From NCBI RefSeq assembly GCF_018130955.1, contig NZ_JAFCJM010000001.1, positions 248,001 through 312,000 of the forward strand: a stretch of 64,000 bases of DNA, given 5' to 3'. The notes under the pieces were generated by a model, which saw nothing but the letters and a program-made list of their open reading frames with translations, was not told where the DNA came from and ran no database searches. Shown piece by piece: positions 15,866 through 27,045 of this stretch. Positions within the stretch are counted from its first letter, which is position 1. Every line of letters begins with the position of its first letter. The stretch is from Bradyrhizobium liaoningense. Its GTDB lineage: Bacteria; Pseudomonadota; Alphaproteobacteria; Rhizobiales; Xanthobacteraceae. The position numbers and the translations under genes are program-made.

Positions 15866-17017
15866 ATGACCGCGACTGCCACCTCCAATGCTGCCGGCTC
15901 CGCCGCCTGGGCGGATACGCTGCTGTTGTCGTTCGCGCAGGCCGGTTACGTGAGGGCGGAGCCCGCGATCCTGCAGCCGGCGGAGCCGTTCCTCGACCTC
16001 TCCGGCGAGGACATCCGCAAGAGCCTCTACCTGACGACGGACCTCACCGGCGAAGAGCTCTGCCTGCGCCCGGACCTGACCATCCCCGTCGCCCGCGATT
16101 ACCTCGCCTCCGGCCGCGCCGGCCAGCCGGCCGGGTTCAGCTATCTCGGCCCGGTATTTCGCTACCGCGGCGGCCGCCCGAGCGAATTCCTGCAGGCCGG
16201 GATCGAATCCTTCGGCCGGCAGGACCGTGCCGCCGCCGACGCCGAGATGCTGGCGCTGGCGCTGGAAGCAACCTCTGCCTTCGGCGTCCACGATGTCGAG
16301 ATCCGCACCGGCGATGTGGCGCTGTTCAACGCCCTGATCGACGCGCTCGACCTGTTTCCAGTGTGGCGGCGCCGGCTGACCAAGGATTTCAACCGCAAGA
16401 TCAGCCTGGAGCAGGATCTGGAACGGCTGACGGTCGCGACCGGTGCGACCCGCAACGAATATGAGGGCGTGCTCGCCGCGCTCGCCGGCTCCGACCGCAA
16501 GGCGGCGCTCGCGCTCGTCACCGACCTGATGTCGATCGCCGGCACCACCAATGTCGGCGGCCGCACCACCGCCGAGATCGCCGACCGCTTCCTCGAGCAA
16601 TCGACGCTGAAGGGCGGCGCGCTTCCGCGCGAGGCACTCAATGTGCTGAAGCGCTTCCTGGCGATTGCAGGCAATCCCGACGACGCAGTCGCCGAGCTGC
16701 GTGCGCTCGCCGCGGAAACGAAGCTCGACATCTCGGCGGCGATCGACCAGTTCGAAAGCCGCGTCGGCTTCATGGCCGCGCGCGGCATCGACGTGAAGGA
16801 GACGCGCTTCTCCACCGCGTTCGGCCGCGGGCTCGACTACTACACCGGCTTCGAGTTCGAGGTGCATCACCGCGGCAACGGCGTCGAGCCGCTGGTGGCC
16901 GGCGGCCGCTATGACGGGCTGATGACCCAGCTCGGCGCATCGGCGCCGATCCCCGCGGTCGGCTTCTCGGTCTGGGTCGATGCGCTGAGGCGGATCGGCC
17001 GCAAGGTGGGAGCGTAG
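15866..17017 (+). CDS. hisZ: ATP phosphoribosyltransferase regulatory subunit
   Basis: 383 residues. HisZ is a catalytically dead histidyl-tRNA synthetase paralogue that binds HisG and gives histidine feedback control. Class II synthetase-like motifs are visible: [21 protein letters not shown] (motif 2 region) and [14 protein letters not shown] followed by [13 protein letters not shown] near the C-terminus. It is followed after 4 bases by hisG, clearly one operon. Confidence 0.93.
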   Translation: MTATATSNAAGSAAWADTLLLSFAQAGYVRAEPAILQPAEPFLDLSGEDIRKSLYLTTDLTGEELCLRPDLTIPVARDYLASGRAGQPAGFSYLGPVFRYRGGRPSEFLQAGIESFGRQDRAAADAEMLALALEATSAFGVHDVEIRTGDVALFNALIDALDLFPVWRRRLTKDFNRKISLEQDLERLTVATGATRNEYEGVLAALAGSDRKAALALVTDLMSIAGTTNVGGRTTAEIADRFLEQSTLKGGALPREALNVLKRFLAIAGNPDDAVAELRALAAETKLDISAAIDQFESRVGFMAARGIDVKETRFSTAFGRGLDYYTGFEFEVHHRGNGVEPLVAGGRYDGLMTQLGASAPIPAVGFSVWVDALRRIGRKVGA

Positions 17018-17021
17018 CATC

Positions 17022-17999
17022 ATGAGCGCGCCATTCGTTCTGGCCGTTCCCTCCAAGGGCCGCCTGCAGGAAAACGCCGAAGCCTTTTTCGCGCGCGCGG
17101 GGCTCGTGCTGTCGAAATCCGGCGGCGCCCGCGACTATCGCGGCACCATCGCAGGGATGGACAATGTCGAAATCGCCTATCTCTCGGCGAGCGAGATCGC
17201 GGCGCAGCTCGCGCGCGGCATGGTGCATTTCGGCGTCACCGGCGAAGACCTGGTGCGCGAGAACATTGCGAATGCCGACAAGCGCGTGACCCTGATCGAC
17301 GGCCTCGGCTTCGGCCACGCCAACGTCGTGGTCGCGGTGCCGCAGGCCTGGATCGACGTCCGCACCATGGCCGACCTCGACGACGTCACGACAGGTTTTC
17401 GCGAGCAGCATCACCGGCGGATGCGCGTGGCGACCAAGTACATCAACCTGACCCGCGCCTTCTTCTCGAGCCACGGCATCGTCGACTACCGCATCGTCGA
17501 GAGCGCCGGCGCGACGGAAGGCGCGCCTGCCGTCGGCACCGCCGAGCTGATCGTCGACATCACCACGACCGGCGCGACGCTGGCCGCCAACGGGCTGAAG
17601 GTCCTGGACGACGGCGTGATGCTGCGCAGCCAGGCCAATCTGGTTGCTTCAAAGGACGCCGACTGGTCGCCTGGCGCGCGGGAGGCCGCGCGCGTGATCC
17701 TGGATCACATCGCGGCGCGGGCGCGGGCCAACAAGTACCGCGAGGTCCGGACCCGCTTCCGGGAATGCGATGCCGCCCTGCTCACCGAGGCCCACAGCCG
17801 GTTCGGGGTGGTCGCCCCGTTCGGGGGCCCGACCTCGTCAGGCATGCTGACGCTGCACTGCCCGCCGTCAAAGCTCTATGCGCTCGGCAGTTTCCTGCGC
17901 GATCATGGCGCCGAGACGGTCTCGGTGGTTTCGCTCGATTACGTGTTCGACCGCGAGAACCCGCTGTTCGCCCGGCTCGAGGCGTTCCTGCGGCAGTGA
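17022..17999 (+). CDS. hisG: ATP phosphoribosyltransferase, long form
   Basis: 325 residues. It catalyses the first step of histidine synthesis, ATP plus PRPP to phosphoribosyl-ATP. The N-terminal catalytic core shows [24 protein letters not shown], and the PRPP-loop region [18 protein letters not shown]. The last about 100 residues (from [13 protein letters not shown], including [19 protein letters not shown]) form an extra domain resembling the regulatory extension of long HisG. HisG partnered with HisZ is usually the short about 210-230 residue form, so this combination is unusual. The ATG follows the hisZ stop by 4 bases. Confidence 0.93.
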   Translation: MSAPFVLAVPSKGRLQENAEAFFARAGLVLSKSGGARDYRGTIAGMDNVEIAYLSASEIAAQLARGMVHFGVTGEDLVRENIANADKRVTLIDGLGFGHANVVVAVPQAWIDVRTMADLDDVTTGFREQHHRRMRVATKYINLTRAFFSSHGIVDYRIVESAGATEGAPAVGTAELIVDITTTGATLAANGLKVLDDGVMLRSQANLVASKDADWSPGAREAARVILDHIAARARANKYREVRTRFRECDAALLTEAHSRFGVVAPFGGPTSSGMLTLHCPPSKLYALGSFLRDHGAETVSVVSLDYVFDRENPLFARLEAFLRQ

Positions 18000-18089
18000 A
18001 CCGCAAAGATGCCGCGAACGCGTTCAGCGTAGCGACAGGTACGAACAGCTACCATATGCTGTTCAAGGAATGATCTGGACTGTGAATTG

Positions 18090-19136
18090 ATGAATTTGGG
18101 CACTGACGTTTCCAGCCTGACCACGACCGCGGCGAGCGCCGCGGCGAAGGGGCTGTCGATTGTCGTTCCCGTCTACAACGAGGCAGCAGGGCTGGCCTCG
18201 CTGCACCAGCGGCTGTGCGAGCTCGCAAAGACCTTGCGGCAGCGCTACCGCCTGCCTTGCGAGGTCGTCTACGTCGACGACGGCAGCGCGGACACGACGC
18301 TGGCGATCGCCCGCGCCCTGCCCGCCGACACGATCGACGTGCAGGTCGTGTCGCTGTCGCGCAATTTCGGCAAGGAGGCCGCGCTGATGGCGGGCCTCGA
18401 CCACGCACGGCGCGGTGCCGTAATGTTCATGGACGGCGACGGCCAGCATCCGCCGGTCCTCGTCGAGCAGCTCGTGAAGCACTGGATCGAGGACGGCTAC
18501 GACGTCGTCTACACCGCCAAGGCGCATCGCGACAACGAGTCGTTCCTGCGGCGACAGGCCGTGCACGGCTTCTACGCCCTGATCAACTGGGGCGCGCGGC
18601 AGAAGATCCCTGAGGACGCCGGCGATTTTCGCCTGCTGTCGCCGCGTGCGGTCGCAGCGCTGCGGCAGCTGCCCGAGCGCAATCGCTTTTTCAAGGGGCT
18701 GGCAAGCTGGATCGGCTTCCGCCAGATCCGCGTCGACTATGAGCCGGCCCCGCGCGCCCATGGCGTGACCACCTTCAACGCGACGCGGCTGCTCGGCCTG
18801 TCGATCGAGGGCCTGACCTCGTTCTCGGTGGCGCCGCTGCGTTTCGCAAGCCTGTTCGGCGTGCTGCTCGCGGCCGGCGCCTTCCTGTTCGGCCTCTCTA
18901 TCCTCTGGGAGGTCTGGACCACAGGCAAGCAGGTGCCCGGCTATCCCTCGCTCGTGGTCGGCCTGATGACGATCGGCGGCGTGCAGCTCATCATGATCGG
19001 CATCGTCGGCGAATATATCGGCAAGATCCTGTCCGAGCTGAAGGCGCGCCCGATCTACTTCGTAGCCGAGCACAGCGAGAAGCAGTTTGAGGCCGACAAG
19101 GCGGACGAGGCGTCCAGCCGGACGGCGGCCGAATGA
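18090..19136 (+). CDS. GT2 glycosyltransferase, GtrB/ArnC-like with two C-terminal membrane helices
   Basis: 348 residues. An N-terminal GT-A domain (about 24-230) with LSIVVPVYNEAAGL, VYVDDGSADTT, SRNFGKEAALMAGLD and the metal-binding MDGDGQ is followed by two predicted transmembrane helices (about 250-275 and 290-320). This is the layout of polyprenyl-phosphate sugar transferases such as GtrB, DPM1 and ArnC. The substrate sugar is unknown. The gene overlaps the following deacetylase gene by 4 bases (ATGA), suggesting a shared pathway for a lipid-linked sugar. ATG 18090 is chosen over an adjacent TTG. Confidence 0.88.
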   Translation: MNLGTDVSSLTTTAASAAAKGLSIVVPVYNEAAGLASLHQRLCELAKTLRQRYRLPCEVVYVDDGSADTTLAIARALPADTIDVQVVSLSRNFGKEAALMAGLDHARRGAVMFMDGDGQHPPVLVEQLVKHWIEDGYDVVYTAKAHRDNESFLRRQAVHGFYALINWGARQKIPEDAGDFRLLSPRAVAALRQLPERNRFFKGLASWIGFRQIRVDYEPAPRAHGVTTFNATRLLGLSIEGLTSFSVAPLRFASLFGVLLAAGAFLFGLSILWEVWTTGKQVPGYPSLVVGLMTIGGVQLIMIGIVGEYIGKILSELKARPIYFVAEHSEKQFEADKADEASSRTAAE

Positions 19137-19978
19137 ACGCGGCGGCGGCGCCGCGGCGGATCTGGCTCTGCGCCGACGATTATGGCATCAGCCCGGGCGT
19201 CAACCGCGGCATCCGCGACCTCATCGAACGCGGCCGCCTCAACGCCACCTCCGTCATGATGGTGGGCGCGGCGATCGACCGCGGCGAGATCGACGCGCTC
19301 GAAGCCGCAGCGAAGACCAGCCCGCGCTGCGCGATCGGCCTGCACGTGACGCTGACCGCGCCGTTCCGTCCGCTGACCATGCATTTCCGCCCGCTCGACG
19401 GCGACATGTTCATGAGCTTTCCAAGGCTGCTGCGCGCGGGCCTTGCGCGCCGGCTCGACCGCGAGATTTTTCGTGCCGAGATCGCCACGCAGCTTGCGGC
19501 CTTCGCGCGGGCCTTCGGGCGCCCGCCCGATTTCGTCGACGGTCATCAGCACGCGCAGCTTTATCCGCAGATCCGCGACGGCTTTATCGACGCCGTCCGC
19601 GAGGCCGCACCGAACGCCTGGGTGCGCCAGGGCGGCCGCAACTTGCCGCTGGCACGCCGGCTGGCGTCGCCGAAAGCGCTGGTGCTGGACGTGCTGAGCG
19701 CGCAATTCCGCAAGCGCGCCGGCGCGGCGGGTCTCGCCGTCAATCCAGCCTTCGCCGGCGCCTATGACTTCACCCGCAACGCCGATTTCGGCGAGCTGAT
19801 GGGTACGTTCATCGCGGGGCTTCCGGAAGGCGGTCTCGTCATGTGCCATCCCGGCTTCGTCGACGACATCCTGCGCGGCCTCGACCCCATGACCGACGTG
19901 CGCGAGCGCGAGCACGCCTATCTTGCCGGCGACGGGTTTGCGCGCCTGCTTGCAGAAAGCAACGTGACGTTGGGATGA
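19133..19978 (+). CDS. ChbG/HpnK family carbohydrate or lipid deacetylase
   Basis: 281 residues of the YdjC-like family. Metal ligands are seen as CADDYGISPGVN (Asp-Asp), VDGHQHAQLYP (His) and LVMCHPGFVDD (His), with GLHVTLT in between. Family members deacetylate N-acetylated sugars (ChbG) or act with hopanoid genes (HpnK). The 4-base overlap with a GtrB/ArnC-like transferase suggests deacetylation of a lipid-linked sugar. No hopanoid genes are in view, so the HpnK name is not assigned. Confidence 0.85.
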   Translation: MNAAAAPRRIWLCADDYGISPGVNRGIRDLIERGRLNATSVMMVGAAIDRGEIDALEAAAKTSPRCAIGLHVTLTAPFRPLTMHFRPLDGDMFMSFPRLLRAGLARRLDREIFRAEIATQLAAFARAFGRPPDFVDGHQHAQLYPQIRDGFIDAVREAAPNAWVRQGGRNLPLARRLASPKALVLDVLSAQFRKRAGAAGLAVNPAFAGAYDFTRNADFGELMGTFIAGLPEGGLVMCHPGFVDDILRGLDPMTDVREREHAYLAGDGFARLLAESNVTLG

Positions 19979-20102
19979 AAAGGTGGGGCGCAAGGCGCTG
20001 CGCACCTTGTCGCATACCGAAATTTAATCCGCGCCCCTCTGTTGACGCCACATTGGAACCTTACATCTTCGGCGCGCTTGGTTTGCGCGATGGAGAGACA
20101 AG

Positions 20103-20942
20103 ATGACGCCGCAGGAACGCCAGCTCGTTGACGAGCTTTTCGACCGGCTTTCGAAACTGGAGAATGCGCCGCGCGACCCCGACGCGGTCGCCGCCATGTC
20201 CGACGGCCTGCGCAAGGCCCCAGGCGCCGTCTACGCGCTGGTGCAGACCGTCCTGCTGCAGGACGAAGCGCTCAAGCGCGCCAATGCCCTCATCCAGGAG
20301 CTGGAGGCGAGCCGCGCGCCCGAGCAGAGCCAGTCCGGCGGCTTCCTCGATTCCATGCGCGACACGCTGTTCGGTGGCGGGTCCGCGCGTAGCTCGGTTC
20401 CCAACGTGCCGCCACGCGACAGCCGGCCGGTCTGGAACTCGGGCCAGGCGATGCAGCAGATGCAGCCGCCCGGCCAGCCCTATGGTCAAGGCCAGCCCTA
20501 TGGTCAGGGTTATGGCGCCCCGCCGCCGGTCGGCGGTGGCGGCGGTTCGTTCCTGGGAACGGCGGCTGCGGCCGCGGCCGGCGTCGTCGGCGGCTCGCTG
20601 CTGCTCTCCAGCATCCGCAACATGATGGGCGGCTCGCAGCACGGGTTCGGCGATGCGACAGCGCTCGGCGACCGCAGCGCGGCGCTGGGCGATCGCAGCG
20701 CCAGCCCCTGGAGCGGCGACCAGTCCGGCGGTTCGCTGGCCCGCGATGCCGGCCTCAACGACATTGGAACCCGTCATCGCGATGACGCGCGCCAGGATTC
20801 GCGTGATGATTCGGGTCAAGATTCGCGCCAAGGTTATTTCGACCAGGCGTCGAACGATGACCAGAACGACGACGATGATGGCTTCGACAATGACGACAGC
20901 GATTTCGGCGGCGGGGACGACGGCGGCAGCGATTACGCGTGA
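20103..20942 (+). CDS. DUF2076 domain-containing protein
   Basis: 279 residues matching the DUF2076 family: a conserved N-terminus (MTPQERQLVDELFDRLSKLE, about 1-80), a Gln/Gly/Pro-rich linker with repeated QPYGQG, a hydrophobic Gly/Ala helix (about 153-172, GTAAAAAAGVVGGSLLLSSI) and a very acidic Asp/Asn-rich tail. Function is unknown; the family is often described as periplasmic ligand-binding sensor-like without firm evidence. A terminator follows. Confidence 0.85.
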   Translation: MTPQERQLVDELFDRLSKLENAPRDPDAVAAMSDGLRKAPGAVYALVQTVLLQDEALKRANALIQELEASRAPEQSQSGGFLDSMRDTLFGGGSARSSVPNVPPRDSRPVWNSGQAMQQMQPPGQPYGQGQPYGQGYGAPPPVGGGGGSFLGTAAAAAAGVVGGSLLLSSIRNMMGGSQHGFGDATALGDRSAALGDRSASPWSGDQSGGSLARDAGLNDIGTRHRDDARQDSRDDSGQDSRQGYFDQASNDDQNDDDDGFDNDDSDFGGGDDGGSDYA

Positions 20943-20965
20943 CCAGTTCGTCCAGTCGATGCTGA

Positions 20966-20996
20966 ACGGCCGCCTCATCGGCGGCCGTATCATTTT
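20966..20996 (+). terminator. Terminator after the DUF2076 gene
   Basis: Arms ACGGCCGCC (20966-20974) and GGCGGCCGT (20980-20988) with a short loop, followed by ATCATTTT. It lies 24 bases after the stop codon. Confidence 0.7.
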
Positions 20997-21260
20997 ACAG
21001 CAATGGCTCAAACGCCTTCACTGCCGCTGCACATCGCCCGCAGAAGCTTTCGAATATAATATGACTATTGCACACGATCGCTGGATCGTCCTGCGCAGCG
21101 CGTTTGAGTTCACCATGAAGAACGAAATCGCACTTCGACACGCGCAGCCGTAGACTCCCGGATTTCTAAATTCGGACATGGGTGTTCAACTAGAAGAACA
21201 CGTTGCTCATGCCACACACCCGATGTGGTCACCTCTCCGGTTATAGTCGAGGTCTTAAAA
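20997..21260. other. Intergenic stretch without a recognised gene
   Basis: About 260 AT-richer bases between the terminator and the next small gene. TATAATATGACTATT near 21055-21070 could be promoter-like, but no -35 partner stands out. Confidence 0.35.
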
Positions 21261-21482
21261 ATGAGTCCACTTCAGCAGCGCATTGCAACCTTCACCGACG
21301 TGACAACGCATCTCATCACCGAGTTGCACGAGTTGGAGGGACTTCACGAGCGCGTCAGGGAGGCAGAGCTATCGGCGCGGCGGTTGAAGCGCCCCGCTCG
21401 CGCACTGCGTTCGCATTCATCACGCGGGCATCGCTGCTCCGTCGCTTCTCGTCTCGGCACCGTCGGCCGCCGCAGATCGTAG
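21261..21482 (+). CDS. Small uncharacterised protein
   Basis: 73 residues from ATG 21261. The first 45 residues look like an amphipathic helical protein (MSPLQQRIATFTDVTTHLIT, then ELHELEGLHERVREAE), while the tail is Arg/Ser-rich and may be a degraded end. The ribosome binding site is weak (GAGGTC). It is convergent with the next small gene. No family is recognised. Confidence 0.4.
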   Translation: MSPLQQRIATFTDVTTHLITELHELEGLHERVREAELSARRLKRPARALRSHSSRGHRCSVASRLGTVGRRRS

Positions 21483-21494
21483 TGGCGACTGCGG

Positions 21495-21710
21495 TCAGCC
21501 GCCCCAGTTCTGGTAGGGATTGCCGTATCCGGCCGGGGCCGAGTACGGAGCCGCGTAAGGAACATAGGCATATCCCTCAGCCGCACGCGGCGTGAGCTTG
21601 GGGGCGAAGTTCTGGGCGGCGGGCGCGGCATGCCGCCGATGCTGGACCGTCCCCGCACTGGCCGAGGCGGTCAGGGCGACGAGAATACCCAAAGCCAAGA
21701 TCGTACGCAT
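21495..21710 (-). CDS. Small secreted protein, Tyr/Pro/Ala-rich
   Basis: 71 residues. A signal peptide MRTILALGILVALTASASA ends near residue 19; the mature part contains a basic HRRHAAPAAQ segment and a YAYVPYAAPYSAPAGYG stretch, ending NPYQNWGG. This composition is common among small exported proteins of Bradyrhizobium. The ATG at 21710 is chosen because the signal peptide begins there; a longer reading from 21797 is unlikely. Confidence 0.65.
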   Translation of the reverse strand: MRTILALGILVALTASASAGTVQHRRHAAPAAQNFAPKLTPRAAEGYAYVPYAAPYSAPAGYGNPYQNWGG

Positions 21711-21828
21711 CGCGTTGCTCCAAGTTGAGTAGCTGTGCGTGCTACGTAGGACTCGGCCTTTCCCGCACCAATCCGCCGTGCCTTCACGATCGCTCACATC
21801 CGCGGCATCGCCGATGCCGGCGGATTCC

Positions 21829-22641
21829 TCACATCACCACGACCTTGGTGCCGACATTGACGCGGCCGTAGAGATCGATGACGTCCTCGTTGCGCATGCG
21901 GATGCAGCCGGAGGATACGTTGGTTCCGATGGTCCAGGGCTCGTTGGAACCGTGGATACGGTACAGCGAGGAGCCCAGATACATCGCGCGCGCGCCGAGC
22001 GGATTTTCCGGCCCGCCTTCCATGTGGCGCGGCAGATCGGGGCGGCGCGCCAGCATCTCGGCGGGCGGCGTCCAGGCCGGCCATTCGCGTTTTGCCGAGA
22101 TCGTCTTGACGCCGGACCAGGTGAAACCCGGTCGCCCGACGCCGATGCCGTAACGCATCGCCTTGCCGCCTCCCTGCACCAGATAGAGGAACTTGTTCGG
22201 CGTATCGACGACGACGGTGCCGGAGCCTTCGTTGCCGTGATAGTCGACGAGCTGCTTCTCGAACTTCGGATCGAACGGGCGCTGGCGCGGATCGAGCGCC
22301 TCTTCCTGCGGCATGCCTTGCATCTGCGGCTGGCCCATCGGCGGCAGACGCCGCTCGTCGTAATAGGCCGGCTGCTGCTGATACATCGGCTGCTGTTGCG
22401 GATAGTACGCCTGACCCTGTACTTGGCCCTGCGGCCGGTCGCCGAACAGGAACTCGATGAAGCCGCCGCCCATGCCTGATCGCTCGTTGGAGGCGACGCG
22501 CACCGGCTGGGGCTGCTGCTCACGCGCGTAAACTACGGTCGGCTCGGTGGGGGCCGCGGTATCGATTGCGGAGGCCGGATCGACGCCGGCGACGAGGGTG
22601 CACGCGCCGCCAAGCAGCGCGACGGACATTTTCTTGAACAT
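21829..22641 (-). CDS. L,D-transpeptidase (YkuD domain)
   Basis: 270 residues. A signal peptide (MFKKMSVALLGGACTLVAG) is followed by a Gln/Tyr/Pro-rich linker and a YkuD domain (about 125-265). The active-site signature is IHGSNEPWTIG then SSGCIRM, with Cys as nucleophile. It would form 3-3 cross-links in peptidoglycan or attach proteins to it in the periplasm. The start at the signal-peptide Met (22641) is preferred; an in-frame ATG at 22677 adds 12 polar residues. Confidence 0.9.
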   Translation of the reverse strand: MFKKMSVALLGGACTLVAGVDPASAIDTAAPTEPTVVYAREQQPQPVRVASNERSGMGGGFIEFLFGDRPQGQVQGQAYYPQQQPMYQQQPAYYDERRLPPMGQPQMQGMPQEEALDPRQRPFDPKFEKQLVDYHGNEGSGTVVVDTPNKFLYLVQGGGKAMRYGIGVGRPGFTWSGVKTISAKREWPAWTPPAEMLARRPDLPRHMEGGPENPLGARAMYLGSSLYRIHGSNEPWTIGTNVSSGCIRMRNEDVIDLYGRVNVGTKVVVM

Positions 22642-22955
22642 CGACGTACTCTGTACTGTTTCGTCTGTGCCGTTCATCGCGACCCGGCGTTTCACTGAAT
22701 CCGCCGTCGCGACCAGGCCACTTAAAATCAAAAGCCGCTTCGTTTGGTAAACGTAACAGCCGTTTTGATTCACCACGTCGTCAACGGACGCGGGATTTGG
22801 CGACTAGCGTTTATTTTCGGTGAACGGCGCCCCGGCATGGTTAACCGCAGGTTTTCGCACAATCAGAAGCAGTTGAATTACAGTTCCGCGCGTGAACCTC
22901 GTGTTAAATCGCTTCAGTCTAGAAAGGCGCGTGAGTGAGTGGGGGGAGTAACAGA

Positions 22956-23735
22956 ATGGCTGTTCACCGCAAACGTTTTCGCGTCGAGGAAGGCATCGTC
23001 GGCGAGATGCAGATTCCCGACATGACCGACGAGGCCGCACCGATGCACGGCGAGATCATGGCCGAGTTGCGCGCGATCCGCGCGCAGATGGCGAGGAACG
23101 GCCATGGCGCGGGCGCGCATGCTGCGCCGGCCTCGACCGAAGCCGTCGTGGCGCAGGAAGTCGCCGACACGCGCGCAATGCTGGAAACCTACCGCGCGCA
23201 GATCGAACAGTGCGAGAAGCTCAAGGTCGAGCTCGATCTCATTCACGACGCCATCAACCGCACCAAGCGCGAGATCGCGACGCTGCACGGCAAGAGCTTT
23301 GACGGCGGCGAGATGGCCAAGGTCAATGGCGAGCTCGGCGCGGTCGTCGGCGGCACCGAACAGGCCACCCAGCAGATCCTCGAAGCGGCCGAGTCGATCG
23401 ACCAGGCGGCGAGCGCCCTCTCCAAGGTGGATTCGGTCGACCAGCAGAAGCGCCTGGCCGACGACATCCAGGAACGCGTGATCTCGATCTTCGAAGCCTG
23501 CAACTTCCAGGACCTGACCGGCCAGCGCATCAGCAAGGTCATGACCACGATGAAGTTCATCGAGCAGCACATCAATGCGATGATGGAGATCTGGGGCGGC
23601 GTCGATGCGATCAAGGCGCACGCAGCGCCGATCGTCGACACCCGCGATGAGGACGCCAAGCTGCTCAACGGCCCGAAGCTCGCCGGCGATGTCGGCCACG
23701 CCTCGCAGGACGACATCGACGCGCTGTTCGACTGA
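22956..23735 (+). CDS. cheZ: CheZ-like protein phosphatase
   Basis: 259 residues. Long helices dominate (about 30-215). The catalytic helix reads EACNFQDLTGQRISKV, with the Gln of FQDLTGQ in the place of the CheZ catalytic Gln that dephosphorylates CheY-P. The C-terminus QDDIDALFD, after a flexible linker, resembles the CheY-docking tail of CheZ. No other chemotaxis gene is in the window. The ATG at 22956 has GGGGGAG 7 bases upstream. A strong terminator follows. Confidence 0.88.
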   Translation: MAVHRKRFRVEEGIVGEMQIPDMTDEAAPMHGEIMAELRAIRAQMARNGHGAGAHAAPASTEAVVAQEVADTRAMLETYRAQIEQCEKLKVELDLIHDAINRTKREIATLHGKSFDGGEMAKVNGELGAVVGGTEQATQQILEAAESIDQAASALSKVDSVDQQKRLADDIQERVISIFEACNFQDLTGQRISKVMTTMKFIEQHINAMMEIWGGVDAIKAHAAPIVDTRDEDAKLLNGPKLAGDVGHASQDDIDALFD

Positions 23736-23759
23736 GCGGACGTGACAGAGAGATAAGCA

Positions 23760-23795
23760 AAACGCCGGCCCTCAGGCCGGCGTTTCTGTTTTTGG
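23760..23795 (+). terminator. Terminator after the cheZ-like gene
   Basis: Arms AACGCCGGCC (23761-23770) and GGCCGGCGTT (23775-23784) around CTCA, followed by TCTGTTTTT. Confidence 0.85.
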
Positions 23796-23810
23796 GGCTA
23801 GTTGTTGATG

Positions 23811-23886
23811 TCATTCCGGGGGCCGCAGGACCGAACCCGGAATCTCGAGATTCCGGGTCTGGTCCTTCAGACCATCCCGGAATGAC
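23811..23886. repeat. Dispersed palindromic repeat (CATTCCGG type)
   Basis: Outer arms TCATTCCGGG and CCCGGAATGA with inner arms ACCCGGAATCT and AGATTCCGGGT make a nested palindrome. It has the form of the common intergenic repeats of Bradyrhizobium and Rhodopseudomonas. Confidence 0.75.
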
Positions 23887-23898
23887 GAAGGAGAGAAA

Positions 23899-24417
23899 TC
23901 ACGCCCTGGGCGCGCAGCGGACGTAGACCATGTTGCCGTAGCGGGTGGCGGCGTCCTTGTCGATGAAGCGGGTGATCAGGACGCGGCCGTCGAACGAGAC
24001 GATCTCGCGGTCCTGCTCGCCGGGGGTCGGGCCGGCGGGGCCGATATAGTTCTTGCCGCTCGGAGAGCCCTTGAGCCGCAGTTCCTGCGGGGTGGCCTGG
24101 TCGGCGAGATGCATGATCACGCCGCCCGACGAGCCGGCGCTGATCACATAGGGGTTTTTGCACTGCGCACGCGCAGCCGCCTCGGTGCGGGCCCGGTCGG
24201 CGGGATTTTGGAACGAGGCGAGACCCCAGCGACCGACGATCTCGTCGGAACGGATTGTCGCAGGCATCTCCGGGGCGACGCCCGGCTCGGCTTCCGGCGA
24301 CGGCGCCGACGAGAACGACGGCAGGCTCATGCCGCCTCCGCAGGCGCCCAGCAGCAGCGCCAGGGCCGAGGCGGCGGCCAGATTGGCAACCGTCCGCGCG
24401 TGAGCTGAACTGATCAT
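23899..24417 (-). CDS. Outer-membrane lipoprotein of unknown function
   Basis: 172 residues with a type II signal peptide and lipobox LLLGAC (Cys at about residue 25), followed by a Ser/Pro/Glu-rich spacer and a small C-terminal domain with EIVGRWGLASFQ, a single CKNPYVI and VYVRCAPRA. The ending suggests a META/AprI-like beta structure, but this is not certain. GGGGGA 6 bases upstream supports ATG 24417. It is divergent from groES. Confidence 0.8.
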   Translation of the reverse strand: MISSAHARTVANLAAASALALLLGACGGGMSLPSFSSAPSPEAEPGVAPEMPATIRSDEIVGRWGLASFQNPADRARTEAAARAQCKNPYVISAGSSGGVIMHLADQATPQELRLKGSPSGKNYIGPAGPTPGEQDREIVSFDGRVLITRFIDKDAATRYGNMVYVRCAPRA

Positions 24418-24573
24418 GGCATTCCCCCGAACTGAACCGTGGCCGCACCCCTTCCGGCAGCCAAGCGCAAAACCGCTGTCGGAGCAATGACGTCGTGGAT
24501 GACGTCCGCGGCCCCGAATGAGTTTCTCCCACACCATCCTATATCCGCATCACCAATCGCTTAACCACCTTTG

Positions 24574-24601
24574 CTTGACAGGATCGAAGCCAAGCCATAT
24601 T
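24574..24601 (+). promoter_or_regulatory. RpoH-type heat-shock promoter of groESL
   Basis: CTTGACA (24574-24580) and CCATATT (24595-24601) fit the alphaproteobacterial sigma-32 layout CTTG-N17-CCATAT. The TTGACA also matches a sigma-70 -35 box, but the spacing to CATATT would be only 15. Confidence 0.6.
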
Positions 24602-24613
24602 CCCGGGCCTCTA

Positions 24614-24640
24614 TTAGCACTCCGAAAGGCAGATTGCTAA
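24614..24640 (+). promoter_or_regulatory. CIRCE element (HrcA operator)
   Basis: TTAGCACTC (24614-24622), nine bases, then GATTGCTAA (24632-24640). This matches the CIRCE consensus TTAGCACTC-N9-GAGTGCTAA with one mismatch in the right arm. It lies 13 bases after the promoter and 91 bases before groES, so HrcA repression of groESL is expected. Confidence 0.92.
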
Positions 24641-24730
24641 GCGTGCCGTTCGATCCCCAGAGGTCGGACGAGGGCGCGGCCCCCACCCACTTCCGCTGAT
24701 TCCGAAGCGAGCCTTCCAAAGGGAAACGTC

Positions 24731-26901
<2,171 letters not shown>

Positions 26902-26926
26902 CCCATCCCTTCCGTTACAGTCTCAC

Positions 26927-26956
26927 GAAGGCCGCCTCCGGGCGGCCTTCTTTTTT
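26927..26956 (+). terminator. groESL terminator
   Basis: Arms AAGGCCGCC (26928-26936) and GGCGGCCTT (26941-26949), then C and six T. Confidence 0.9.
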
Positions 26957-27045
26957 GCCGAGAATTGGCCCGCTTTCCAATTCAACCGCCGGCGAAAACC
27001 CACTACGGTGGCGCGCCGATTCTGATCTTTCGAGGAATTTCATCG

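Noticed and set aside
15362..17056. Minus-strand frame of over 560 codons across rsmE/hisZ
   Set aside because: Antisense to hisZ with its conserved motifs; composition typical of GC-rich shadow frames.
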